Part shown: piece by piece, positions 27,701-40,100 of the stretch
Numbering within the stretch: position 1 is the stretch's first letter
How the letters are laid out: each line of letters begins with the position of its first letter
Origin: Carettochelys insculpta
Lineage: Eukaryota; Chordata; Testudines; Carettochelyidae
NCBI RefSeq assembly: GCF_033958435.1
Contig: NC_134144.1
Location: forward strand, 10,968,010-11,032,009
Direction: 5' to 3'
DNA: 64,000 nt
Made by a program: the position numbers and the translations under genes
The notes under the pieces: generated by a model
Databases searched by the model: none
Seen by the model: only the letters and a program-made list of their open reading frames with translations
Told to the model about the DNA's origin: nothing

Positions 27701-30700
27701 TTTTCAACAGCAAACATTTCAAATACATCAAAATGAGATGTTTCAACATTTCAATGCTGGATGAAAAATTGAAAATGACATTTTGAAATACTGGAAACTA
27801 AATTTTGTGAGACTGCCATTCCATGAAATATTGACACATTTTCCATATTTAAAATGAATTATTTATTATTATTTTGAAATTGTGAAATTGCAAATTTTGG
27901 CTTGCTTTATGACAGCTTCTCAAAGTGTGTCCACTAGATGTCTGCTACAAATTAGGTCCTCTAGTGCAGACTGAAGATTACAATGGCACTGACAAAACAA
28001 AATGGAATGAATAATTTTACACGTGACAAGTTGGAGAATCTACCACACGACTTAATTCTGGACAATATTGTGAATTTGATATCTTGAAATTGCTGTATCA
28101 CAGAATGCCTGTCTATGTACCCATCACTGCCGACAGAATGGTAGACTGCAGACTAAGGACAATGGTGGATACTTAACTTTGATGACTATGTGCTGACTGG
28201 TCAAAAGCAGGACCCTGGACAGCCCCCGGATGACTTTGACCTCAGCTTAAGTCTGCTCTGGAGTGGTGAGGTAACAGTGACTGGGGAATGAATGAACACA
28301 GGTTGTTTTTAAACAGATTTCTGTATTCCTCATGTGATTAAGTACAGAACAGTGACTTCGGACTCCTGTGTAAAGTTGTGTGTTGTATAACCCACAGAGG
28401 TGAACTATGATTCCAGAATGTCTGGAGTTCTGAGTGTGTGTTTAAGTGATGGGGATATTCTGAAGGTTCATCACTAATTCCAGGAACTGGGCAGTAGGCT
28501 GTAGGACTGACCACAGCTCTTAGGGGTGGGTACTAGATAGAGGATCTGCATCTCAAGAGTGTGCCTAGGCAAGGAAAGTGCATGGACTCTGTTCAGACTC
28601 CAGAGGCCTAAGACACCTGGGCATTTAAGTGGCTGGATCTTCTCACAGCCCACTGAATGGCCAAGAGGAATCACTCAACTAAATGTTTGTCTCTGCACTT
28701 CTTAAAACACACGTCAATATTACAAACAAATGTGGCAAATAAGGACTCACCTGAATCATTAAGATATAGGCATATATTTCTAAAGGGAAACAAACATTTC
28801 ATTTCCACTGTGTTTCCTACATGCATTAAAACTGCAAACTTTTCTTTTCAGCCAGTTACCTCACGATCTAATTTACCCAGTTGACCTGGCAGCCTGTAAT
28901 CAACTTGCAGTTACATTTTTAATTTTTTCCACCAACTATGAAAAATGGATACCTTGCTGAAGTTTCCATTCACAAATGAATAAAATACATAGCTAATCTC
29001 ATGGTGATTCAAAAGAATGGACTGAATCTTCCATTCACTGACTTTAATAACACAAAACTAAATCTATCATAGCCACTGACTACACATAATGGATATGAAG
29101 AAATACAATACACCACACTATAGATAAGTATTGTTCATCTATGGCACCTCTCATTTAAGATGTCAAGATCAAAGCATTTTAAAGGAAACAATATGGTCCC
29201 AGTTGTTGTTCCTTATACCAAGATGTTACATTGTTTATCAGGTGTTTTAGCAACCTCAATAATAGGAAGAGAAAAAAGCTCAAAAATAATAAAAAGCAAA
29301 TCCACAGTAAAAATACAATTCTACAATACTTCAACTTTCATCTTTGTCAGCCACTAAAGAAAGGCGCTTTTGATATTGGCATCTGTACGTGAGAAAATGA
29401 ATGATATTCCAATAAAAGACTTACCAGAAAAATTCTCATTGACAATTCCAGAGCCTGTGAGATGATAAATAAAAGTAATATCTTCAAGGTTCATATAGAG
29501 ATGACTCAAGTTTTAAGACTATGAATCAGGCATTGATAATCAAATCGAGAAAATATACGTCTTTAGCATTTTGAGCTATGGAAAGTCCATGAGGTTGCAA
29601 CACTTACTAATCTATAGGGTGGTTTATTGCATCTCTTCATATTTGTTATGTATGGTCAGTTGCTATGATATATTTAGTTTTGTGTTATTGAAGGCAGTAA
29701 ATGGAAGATTCAGTCCATTTTCGTGTCTCTGAGCAGGTAAGTACCTTGTGTATGTATGTAATTACAGATTTTGACCATGTCAAAATGACCACAGAAGCAT
29801 ACTTAATTTGGCAACTGTGAAATACGTGTCAGAGTCTGAGATTAATCTGAACATGGGCATATTAGGAGGTGTGTGTATAGACGGGTTGATAGGCAAGCAG
29901 CAGATAGATACAGCTAAGTACATAGACCTCTCTGTATCTTGAACCATGCACAAATATTTATAAAGCTGCAAGCCTCACAGACAAAGGGCAACAAAACTGG
30001 AGATTAGAGATTCATTTTTAAGTATAAATCTATATACGAACATTTTTGCTGAACATCCTTGAGTTATAATTTGCTCTACAATACCTAAAGAAACCAAAAA
30101 GTCATAGAAGTTGCTCAGCCAAACACATGCTGTTACCTTTCGATTCTGCAGACTAACATAAAAGCTCTACAACCACTTATGTGCAAAAGGTCAAAGCCTC
30201 TTAAAGCAGCACATGATCATCATTTGTCTAGATGTAAATTGAACCCTACTGACCCTATAATATCACCCCTGACCCTTTGACATTAGGAGCTTAGTGGATA
30301 GAAAGCAGATAATATTCTCAGGCTCCTGTGGATTATTTTTAAAGTTCTCTTTCATTCCTATTATTACAGATTAATTAGCTGTATAATTAGCCCTTTCCTG
30401 CTCTAATCGGCTCACAATAGAAGCTATGCAAAATTATTAGAAGGCTGAGATGCATACTTTTTTTTTTAACTGTTTATAAAGGACCTTTCTGCAATTGGAC
30501 ATGAAACAGCCATCTATTTCCCCTGCTTTCTAGTGACATGCAGCACCGTTTCCTGCTTGTGATGCGAGATGACTAAGCCACTGAGGCTAGGACTCCATCT
30601 TCACTCAGGGCCACAGTTTGTCTCCATTTCTTTTTAAACAGCTTGTAGCTGGCTATTGCCGTGCCACGTGAAAATGGGAAGTCAACCCTCTTTTGGCTTG

Positions 30701-33700
30701 GAAAAACAAAACTGGCATCTCAAAGGGGTAGCCTCATCATAAGTAGGTATACATGAGAGAGTCATATGTAATTCCAATTAAACCAGGTTATTTGTGATCA
30801 AATGGGAGGAGAAGACAATTTTTCAAAAACAATTCTTGTGTATAACAAGCCTGTATTCCTTGTTACGGAAAGTGATTGTTTTGTTCTGCTAAATTTAATA
30901 TGCCTGTTAGAGGAAGGCAATCACTATTTTAATTAATAAAAAAAAGTGGCTTACAGTTCAGTCTAGTCACTGGTAATGCCTGAGTTTCTGACATGCACAG
31001 TTTGCTTCTGTCTTGTTGATCTGAGATACGAATGCACCTCAGAAGGGTTAGGAAGAGCAGACAGATTAGGGGCTTGGGTGCGGACAACAACTGAATGCTC
31101 CATAAACAATAGACAGTGAAACTAATGAAAAACAGACTTTCCTGGTGTTTTCAGTAACCACTGGCCAATGCAACAGTTTCAGCTTTCTTTGGTAAAGCTA
31201 TCATTTATGCATTTTATCCATCATGATAAAGTCACATGATAGACCTAATTGAGGGCCTTCTCTCTGAGGTAATTTCTTTTGGATTTACAAGGCAAAGTAT
31301 TTAAATTGCCTTTTTTGGCACTTTATATTACAACACGGGTTTGTTCTTTTGTTTTCTTTTACTGAAGAAAAGCAGTTGGCATATTTGCAATGGATAGGTC
31401 ATACCAACAGAAAGTATACATTTTCAACCCTCCCACACCTTTTACAGTGGCTTTAACAATTCCACAAAGCAAATGCTGAATGCTAAATCCTTACATGGAA
31501 ATCATCACATTTCTTAATGGCTATCACTCCTGCATGCAGCTGGCAACTTTATTTACAGAGTAGCACTCTTCTGCACTAGAGTTTATTACCCATTTTTTTA
31601 AAAGGCAGAGAAAAATAAATAAAACACCTTGAAGACTTCTGTGAAGTGGCCCTCTGGCAAAAAGCAAAAGTGGAAGGGATATTGGGTGACGATGCACCAC
31701 AGCTTAATTTCTGAGTTCCAATATGAAGGATGAGAACTCAAATATCATGAGCAATGCAATTCATATTCTAAAACACAGTTTGCTGACAATGGCAACCCGA
31801 TGGCTGACTTTATGTTTTATCTCAAAGAAAGCACCTCTTCAGCTTACACAGAAGGGACATTCTGCTCTGTTAGATACATACAAATCCAGGGTATTTGCAG
31901 AGCAGCACAAACTAATTGAATGTGTGGGTTCTTTCTACAACACCTGGCCTTGGTGGAAAAAAATGTACATTTATAATGTCACCAGGAAAGTTCCTTAAAC
32001 CTAAAGTTATAATTGACTGAGTTTGTAACCCTGTGGAAGAAAGAATTTACTCCACTCATCTTACGTATGTAGTCCTTGCCCAAAATGTCGGGTGAGGGGG
32101 AAGAGAAAAGATACATCAGATGGTCAAAATGCATCCTTATTACACAGTGAGTTTTTTTTAATGGATGATCGCTACTGGGATAACATTAATCTAGTATTAG
32201 GACTTTTACGGGAAAAAATACAAATGTAATTTATCTTTTTAACTGTCAGCTGCATTTCTAGAGCTTTACATTCTGTAGCTTCCAGAGACCTTTTGTCTTT
32301 CTGCCATGGCAGGAATATCTTGGACAGCTGTAAGAGCTTTGTAAGCTATCTTTCTCCAAATCCATTAGCTAATTCAAGGAACCTAATTAGAGCTGCCATT
32401 TTGATGGAACATACTGAATGCTTAGTACCAACTAGTAACACCATCAATGTTTATTAAAATTACAAGACCCAAAGCTCTCACTTCCACAAGATTATTATTA
32501 ATGGACAAATACATAGCATTTATTAAAACACATATGGTGTAAAATATCTATATAACTATACTTACACTAAAAGTACACACATGGCCAGAGACCAGATGGG
32601 AACAAATATACTCAAACATGGTAAAATTAAAGTAAAACTTAAAATCAATTTTATATAAACGGTTGAAAACTAACATGGCTTCCTTTGGTGATATTTGCGT
32701 CTGCCATAAAAAAAAAAGTAAAGCAGGCTAAGGATTAAATATTTCTCGTGTTTTTACTGAGCAGCATGCTGACAATTTGGAGAGAATTTTGTACTTCCCT
32801 CAAGAATGTTCCCCAGCTAGTTTCTAGTTTTTCTTACATCAGCCACTCCAGTCACCATACCGTGCAAACATTAATACAGATTCCAACAATGCATTGGTTA
32901 AGGCATCGAAAAACTCAAAGGGAATTTGCACTGTTGAGCTGTAACTGAATTTTGCTGCTGACAGAAAAAAACAGTGAAGGGAGCCAACAAATAAAGACAT
33001 CTGGAGTAATGGTCTCCTATGCTTCATTGTATAACAAACCAAATATAATGAAAGAACAAGCCTGGACTATTGAGAAAGTAGTGGATATGCTTCCCGTTCC
33101 TAAGAACATCAGAGATTGAATTACATTAGGCCGTGCTGGCATGCACCTTGCTGTGTAAATAAAAATAAGTTACTTGAGACTTCATGGCCTCGTTTTCAGT
33201 TCACAACTCTTACACACTAAAATTCAGAAGGGTTAATATTATTTATTACTCTTACCAACCTGATGTGCATCTTCACATACATCTAATTTTGTCTATCGTC
33301 TACTTTTATATACAATCAAACACTGAAATGATAAAAAAGCATTTTTAATACAGATGCAACATGAACGTTCAAAGTCATCCTTAACGCCTATATAACTAAG
33401 GTGGGCTTAAAAGATTCCTTTCCTGGGCAAGCTACAGCGGAAGGGACTAAAAACTCTATTGTAATACATTAGCTCTGCCATGGGTGGTAAAGCAAGACAA
33501 ATTCATTTTAGCTGTCAAAATGATAAGGTCACATTTTCAAGGCTACGGATACCATATACGCATTGTCACAGGCGTGGACATGATAGACAATTGAGGCACA
33601 AATAGGTTTCACACATCATATCTAAACATTGTCTTGTGCGCATAAAATCTAGTGCATAGTCTTCTAGAAGCAATAACAGAGTAATAGCACCAAGCCAATC

Positions 33701-34376
33701 ATATAATACACCAGACAAGTTTACCACACTCAGTGCACAGAAGTGTAAATTGTCCTACTCCAGATGGAAAGGGGATCCTGAATTAGCAGAGTGGTGTTGT
33801 CTCCCAGGCCACACTACCTATTCCTAATAATTCTTTGGGCAGCGTTGCATAGCAAATTCTCTTTTTCCTCCAATCTGGTAGGCTTTTCATAAATAGAGGG
33901 TCCTACAGCTTGACTCCCACTCATGAAGACTAGTATAAATATGGAAATTCATAGCCCCCTAAATGCACTTTATGGCAAATTCTGTAATTTAAAGAAGGTT
34001 TGATTGGAACTGCATTTTGGCCAAATATTTCACACCCAGAGGCCCTAATGTTTAACACTGAAATTCACTGTTATGCAGTAAAATAAGGTACCAAAGGCTT
34101 TCACATTTGGCTTCTACATTCACCCTCATTTATGGATAGGTATTATCTGAATTTGAATTCTTCCTGTTTTGTCAGTCATCATTTAGAGCATGAATGAGGC
34201 TCTGCAATTGCTATCTATGCTGGTCCACTCTTTGCAAATCCTTTATATTGTTAAATCTCAAGAGTTTTCCTCTTTAATTACAGTTTGAGATTCTTTTGAT
34301 CGGCCTCTTTTACACATTCCTCTAACTGCCCAATGACGCACCTGCCATGGAAGATGTCAAGGCTTCATTTCTTTCA
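24791..34376. other. Intronic sequence, mostly unassigned
   Basis: About 9.6 kb with only small ORFs. Points noted: a decayed repeat at 27610..27900, a GC-richer patch at 27260..27540, a splice-flanked 29-nt pseudo-exon (minus, 28751..28779), and AT-rich, homeodomain-site-rich blocks at 30340..30460 and 32240..32500 that could be conserved non-coding elements. No transposon with clear termini was seen. Confidence 0.4.
27610..27900. repeat. Decayed repeat rich in 'aaatttt/caaaatg' inverted motifs
   Basis: Repeated fragments such as acatttcaaatac, gtttcaacatttcaa, gaaaatgacattttgaaat and attttgaaattgtg resemble the ends of the repeat at 56640..57330. Borders cannot be fixed by eye. Confidence 0.35.
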
Positions 34377-35087
34377 CAGGTTGAACCTCTCTAATTCAGC
34401 ACTCTCATCTGGCAACATCTCTTATCCGGCATGATTTTAGTTAGCCAGACATCCATTTATCTTGGGTGTGGCCAGTTTCCCATGGTCCCACTGACTCTCA
34501 GGCTGTGTCTACACTTGGGCAAAATTTTGAAATGGACATGCTAATGGCCAAATTGGAGAATACTAATGAAGCACTGAAATGAATATTCAGTGCCTCATTA
34601 GCATGCTGCCAGCTGCAGCACTTTGAAAGTGCCACATTTCACTCACGTGCAGCTAATCTACACAGGGGCATCCTTTACGAAAGCTGATAGGAATAAGGGG
34701 ATTTTGACATTTGCAGGGCCCTTTTGAACACATGTAGATGACCTGCAAGTGAGCGAAACATGACGCTTTTGAAGTGCCGTGGCCAGCAGCATGCTATTGA
34801 GGTGCTGAATACTCATTTTGGTGTGTCTTATAAGTATTATCTGATTTGGCCATTACCATGGCCATTTTGAAGTTTTCCCCGAGTGTAGACGTCGCCTCAG
34901 TGATCTGTGCTGTTATTTAGCTGTAATTTACCCCAGCTGTCTTCAAAGATCCCAGTATGCAGTGGAAGTGTTACGGTAAGTGTAAATGTACGGCTGCTAG
35001 ACAATGTTGACCTCCTGTCATTTGGCAAATTCTCTCCTTTGTCACTGGTCAAGTCCCAAAGGTGCTGGACTCAAGAGGTTCAACCTG
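34377..35087. mobile_element. pogo/Tc2-like element, second copy, split by a nested MITE
   Basis: The ends CAGGTTGAACCTCTC and AGAGGTTCAACCTG are inverted. The interior, in two parts (34377..34500 and 34897..35087), aligns by eye with the copy at 24314..24637, for example 'gctgtaattta' and 'gctgctagacaat'. The right side is followed by TA; the left flank is CA, probably a decayed TA. A 396-bp MITE sits inside it. Confidence 0.85.
34501..34896. mobile_element. MITE, TCTACAC-ended group, nested, TCA target duplication
   Basis: The ends GGCTGTGTCTACACTTGG and CGAGTGTAGACGTCGCC are inverted. TCA flanks it on both sides (34498..34500 and 34897..34899). Inner halves mirror each other ('actaatgaagcactgaa' against 'ttgaggtgctgaatact'). 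It is younger than the element it interrupts. Confidence 0.88.
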
Positions 35088-35155
35088 TACATAGTTATGA
35101 CAACATTAAACTAAACCAGACAGTCAAAAAGGTATAAACTAAAACTGGTCCCTAC

Positions 35156-35218
35156 CACAGAGTTTGAATCCACGTTTCCTGAGTTAAAGGTGTTTGCATT
35201 GGTATGAGATGCTGTAGA
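35156..35218 (-). other. Candidate cassette exon or pseudo-exon (63 nt), unproven
   Basis: On the minus strand a pyrimidine-rich acceptor (tttgtttctttctcag) precedes 63 nt with no stop in two frames, followed by a donor GTG|gtaggg. One open frame reads STASHTNANTFNSGNVDSNSV. The frame that would fit the phase required before the 23692..23827 exon is also open (LQHLIPMQTPLTQ...). The length is a multiple of three, so inclusion would not change the frame. I recognise neither peptide, so this may be a chance pseudo-exon. Confidence 0.25.
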
Positions 35219-36159
35219 CTGAGAAAGAAACAAACCAAACATTTTAGCTTTGAGTTGGAACTTACCCCAAATAGCTAGATGTATCTTCTGGTTCACGGCT
35301 CTCTCTAATGAGTATCTTTTAATGGATTTTCCTTCCCATTCCGCACAGTTCCATCCCTAACCCTCTCTTCTCCAGTTATACCTGATCACACTGTTTCAGT
35401 GACCATTCTTACCAATATGACTTACAATTCTATCTTTCCAGGCATGAATTTTCTTTTTCCTCTCATTCTTGAATTTCGCCTGTCTTTCTGGTGACGCCGA
35501 GATGTCTTGCAGGCTAGGATGCCAGCCTCATCTACCCATTTGTTAGCTTCTCAAACCGTATCCTTCCCTAGGTTCACCGTACACTTAAAAGTTTTCTCAA
35601 ACTTATAAACTGACAGGTTCTCCACCTTCAAATCTACCCTTGAGACCCAACTCCCCACAGATGACCATAAAGCAGTGAGTCAGTTAATACTAGTTGGATT
35701 GTGAGGCAGATGGGGATACCATGCCCATCCTTTATCTTTTTTTGAAAGTTTTAAAATGCTAATGAATATAGTGTATAGTTCATTAACAATAATTTCATTA
35801 AAATGTTAATACTATAAAGACAATCACTTAAAAGTTAGAAAGGCCTCTCCAAGATCTGAAGACGACCTCTGGTTAAAGCTTCTCTCTTTCACCAACAAAA
35901 GAGAAATTCTCCCTCTTCCCCTTATCTCTTTATTGAGCACATGAAAACTGCATATTTTCTAAGGTTTATAATTGGGCCAAATGGGGCTAAATTTTCCTGA
36001 GCAAAAGGCACATCACCGAGACCCCTCACAAATTCTGAGACCCTATTTCAAAGCATAGATATGCTAGAGCTTACTTAATACTAACTATGGGTAAATCAAT
36101 GTATTTTTCCCTAATCTCATTGTCAAAATAGTGATGGAGCTCAATCTAATTGAACAAAG

Positions 36160-36420
36160 GGGAAGGTTAAGGAGTGACTTGATTATACTACATATGGGAA
36201 ACAAATACAAGCTCTTTAATTTGGCAGAGATAGACACATGATCCAATGTCTGGAAGCTTAAGGTAGGAAGATTATGACACGAAATCGAATGGACATTTTT
36301 GACAGTGAAGGTAATTAACTATTGGAACAGTTTACCAAGTATGGTGGCCAATTCACCATCACTGTCAATTTTTAAATTCAAGACTGGATGTTTTCCTAAA
36401 AGATATATTCTAGCAGAAGT
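36160..36420 (+). mobile_element. CR1-like LINE, ORF2 C-terminus fragment
   Basis: The plus-strand frame from 36299 gives VINYWNSLPSMV...SPSLSIFKFKTG, which has the layout of the last residues of CR1-type ORF2 proteins (W-N-LP...SPSL--FK-K). Upstream 'cacatgatccaatgtctggaag' is a turtle CR1 block. It is truncated at both ends and inactive. Confidence 0.78.
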
Positions 36421-36429
36421 GACACATGG

Positions 36430-36990
36430 GAAGGCACTAGGGAGAATGGGTTCCCCACCCCAAGGCTGTGGATGGGATGGGCAAGGGGCCAGAGGCTTTG
36501 ACAGGCACAGGAGACTAGCAGGGGGTTCTGGTGCCTGCAGCAGGGGCTTAGCTCCCTGGCACTCACCAGAAGTGGCAGGGGGAAGCAAACCACCATGGCC
36601 CCAGCCTGCTCAGCTCCCAGCTGTGTTGTTCCCCTCCCTCAAGTGACATGTCCAGGAGCCTGGGGAGCTGAGCAGAGTTGGCTGGGCCATGTCATTCTGC
36701 TTTCCCCAGCTACTGCTGGTGAATGCAGGGAACTCAAACCCTGCTGTCTGTGCCAGACCCTTGCTAATTCCCTAAACTGCAACACTCTGGAGAGGGGGCT
36801 TGGGGAAAGCAGCAGGGTGGAGCAAGGGTGGGATCTGGTAAGGAGAAATGGGGTGTCCCTGCCCTCCCATGGCTGGAGTGGCAGAGGGTGGAGTTACATG
36901 AGGGCCACATGGGCGGTCATGTGGTCTATGCTCCACAAGTCCCTCCTGAACAGTCACCCCTGTACTCCAGAAATTATTTTGGGGAATTTC
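36430..36990. repeat. GC-rich insertion containing an imperfect palindrome
   Basis: About 560 bp of GC-rich DNA in an AT-rich intron. The arms 36515..36621 and 36660..36767 are imperfect inverted repeats centred near 36641: 'ctggcactcaccag' pairs with 'ctggtgaatgcag', and 'cagcctgctcagctccc' pairs with 'gggagctgagcagag'. Overlapping ORFs (up to 144 codons) are GC-rich shadows. I cannot assign a transposon class. Confidence 0.6.
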
Positions 36991-37027
36991 TATGGCCTGT
37001 GTTATAGCAGGGGTCACACTATAAACT

Positions 37028-37127
37028 GAATCTGAGGAAGTGGGTCTGTCCCTATGGAAGCTCATCACCAAATAAACATTTTTGTTAGTATTTAAAGTGC
37101 TACATTTCTGCTGGTTTGTTTTTCTAT
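37028..37127 (-). mobile_element. SINE fragment, minus strand, head missing
   Basis: The plus strand reads tctgaggaagtgggtctgtc, gaagctcatcacc, taataaaca-like and tttaaagtgctac. This is the complement of the body and tail of the SINE subtype at 45637..45878 (gtagcactttaaagactaac). No box-A head follows, so the copy is truncated. Confidence 0.7.
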
Positions 37128-40100
37128 AAACTCCTTTAGCTTCCAAAACACCTTCAGCCTGAGGCAGATGCTCAGCATGGGAAATTTTAGTCTGAATGTG
37201 TAAAGTTCAGCCCAGTTATAAACAAGAGAAAAGAGGATTCCCTCATAGAAAGTCACTACCAGCTCTGCTTGTAACAGTGGTATATATTTGACGGTATGAT
37301 ACTTCCTCCACTCTTCAGATGCGATCTGTCTTCTGGGACCGTAAGCTTCATGTACCAGGAACAGTGTCCTCTTATATTTTTTGTACATGTAGTACACTTG
37401 AGACCTAATTCTGACCTCTGAGCACTATGAACTACAACTATTTCATAACAACGAGGAATTGGAGAGCTGTCTGGGTGAGCAGGTAGCACTCCTCCAGGTG
37501 TTTCATAAAAAACTGCTGTCAGCTTTATGAGATAGCTAATTGACCAGTGCTGCTTTCTTCACTTGTCCATTAGGATAAGTACAGCACATGGATCTCTCAC
37601 CCATCAAAGACAAGAAAATGCATTAATTTTGGACTTCTTAGAGCTGCTAATAAATCTGACACTGTCTGGCAGTTTTCTTCATCTCCTACCATTTGACAGG
37701 TACTGTAGTCACAAGTTACAGAGAATACATTTTCCTCTGTGAAATTATCATTCCAATAAAACTAGCCAGAAGGAAACATTGTCGAGGTACAGAAGCAGGG
37801 TATCATTTTAGTTTATTTTTAACTTTAGGAAGCTACTCTGTGCATGTCTGTTGGTCAGAGCACAATATAAATTCATATAAATCCTGCACTATACTGTATA
37901 TATGAATTTATTATAACAAACAAACATAACGGGTGCTTGTTTCTGCAGCAAAGTTAGTATTCCTCTCACAGTCAGTCAGCCTGGTTTTAGACAAACCCCT
38001 TACCGTAAATCCCCGTGACTTCCCCCCCGCCCCGCCTCAAACTGACATTTGTGTGAAATCAAGCATATTCTTCCTCATAATTTTTCATTACTAATGGCTT
38101 CTTTTTGGTATGTGCATTTGAGAGGAGGGGAGGCAAAGGGCAGGAAAATCAGTTTTAAGTGCTCTGCAAATGATCTTCCTGAATCTAGGCCTCATAAATC
38201 CTATCAAATGTTGTATTTCATCAATAGGCTGGAAAAGCTTTTTTTTCTCTGCAATGATGAAGCCCAGCTTTAAAATTTATGGTTTCATTTTAGAAATGGA
38301 CTATAAAAAGAGTCTGACTGAGCTGTCTGTCAACTGAACCTGAATCTAGATAGTGAGGTGTGGGCTTTCAAAGTGTTTACATATGCAATTATGTGTATAT
38401 TTAGTATTCATGTATGTGTGTGCATATGTACACACCTTTTAACAGAAACTGTCCTTAAAAATGCAAAAAGGTTTGCTGTTGGCCATGACAAATTGATGTG
38501 TTGCCATAAGAATATCCATACTCTAGTGTCACACTCCTCTTCATTAACTGATAAGAGCATTATATTCTCCCTAAAATCCCTCCATTCACACTGATCATAC
38601 TGCCAAAGGAAATGTCACATTAACATGATAAAAATTAGTCTGGTATAGTTTAACAAGAGATGGGCCATTGTGATCTGCCTTATGAATTTACATTTGGAGG
38701 GGTGTATATATCCCAGAATTGCTTGGTCAATCACCCTGGTGATGAGGATGATATAAGAATCCAAGAGGAAGAGAAGGGTGGGGTGGGAAATCTACAGTAA
38801 CTGTTAGGTAGGATTAGCATCCTATGTTACCATGATCTTTGTGGCTCAGCTTCATCTGAAATGTAAGTGGTGGTGACACAAAACCTGTGTGCCTTGTCAT
38901 TTATTATAACATGGTAGTAGCATTCGTCTCCAGGAACACAGCTAAAGCTGAATAGTGAATATGAAAGACTCAGACTGTTGAAATTATCTTTATTCCAGTC
39001 AAAGAAGAAGAAAACAAGGAAGTCTCTTCTTCTCTTGCTGCTGAGTTAATGTATGTAAAAGTAAATACTGAAAACTGAATCTGGATAATGTTAAGAGTTA
39101 TTAAGGACGCACATTTGCAGGTACTTTCTGAAATAAGCCCTTAAAACAAGCTGCTGAGATAGCTCATTTATTGTCAGTAGTGGGACCTGCCTCCAGTGGC
39201 AAAGGGTAATCACCTCTCCAGGGTTAGTGGGCAACGTAGACTATTTAGAATGTTGTTATCCCCTGGCATGGGATGTCTCCTAAGTTTAATAAAGGCCTAA
39301 GGGCCAAATTGTGCTTTTGACTTTACTGTGATGTAACTGACTGCGGGATGGGTGGTGCAAGGATTGTACACCGGGGCATTATTCAGGCCTTACACATTTA
39401 GGCACACTTTGGTTTGGGTTAAGGATGCCATGTTACCTTATTGTTGGGAATGTCCTTTATTTGATCATCATGTATGGCCTCAGTATGAAGTTTCATATTT
39501 AAGTTTATATACATTTTTTCAATACTATGTTTCTAGTGACTGTAACTTGGTATTTGGGCAGGGACTGTCTTTTCATTCTGTACGGAACAATGGGGTCTGC
39601 TCTATGATTAAGGCTCCTAGGAATTACAGTAATATAACTAATAATATGAAACACAATACACTGAAATGCAGTAGGAGGTGATCTAACATATAGAAATGAA
39701 TGATGCTGCAGCCTCTTTCATTTGTATGGGATTTCTTGTTATTGGAAGACACTTTTAATCAGAGGATTCTAGTAGCACGTCTACTGAATGGTATATTTCT
39801 TACTGCAGCGATGGATATTGGCACTGTCTGAGAAGGAGTAAACAAATTGCTCTGAAAAAATGTAATTATGATTTAAAAAAATAACTTCAATTCCAATAGA
39901 GCGATCCACTTCTAACATTAATAATTATGACTGTTTAAAACAATATTTAACAATGCCTGAGGTAATTACAATGTTGTTAAAGGTCTCTGGCAGGGGAGAT
40001 GCAATAATTTTGGAAGTGGAAGATACACATCCACTTTTTTCTGTTTCCCTCTCAGCATTTTACATTTGTTTCCCCTCCCCTCCAAGATTTCACTTGAATG

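Noticed and set aside
28751..28779. 29-nt splice-flanked segment (acceptor tttccctttag, donor CAG|gtgagt) on the minus strand
   Set aside because: In the phase needed before the 23692..23827 exon it contains a stop (TAA), and the peptide does not match the gene. Considered a pseudo-exon.
36299..37146. ORFs of 115, 144 and 124 codons
   Set aside because: The first is a CR1 C-terminus running into a GC-rich insertion; the others are GC-rich shadows on opposite strands.
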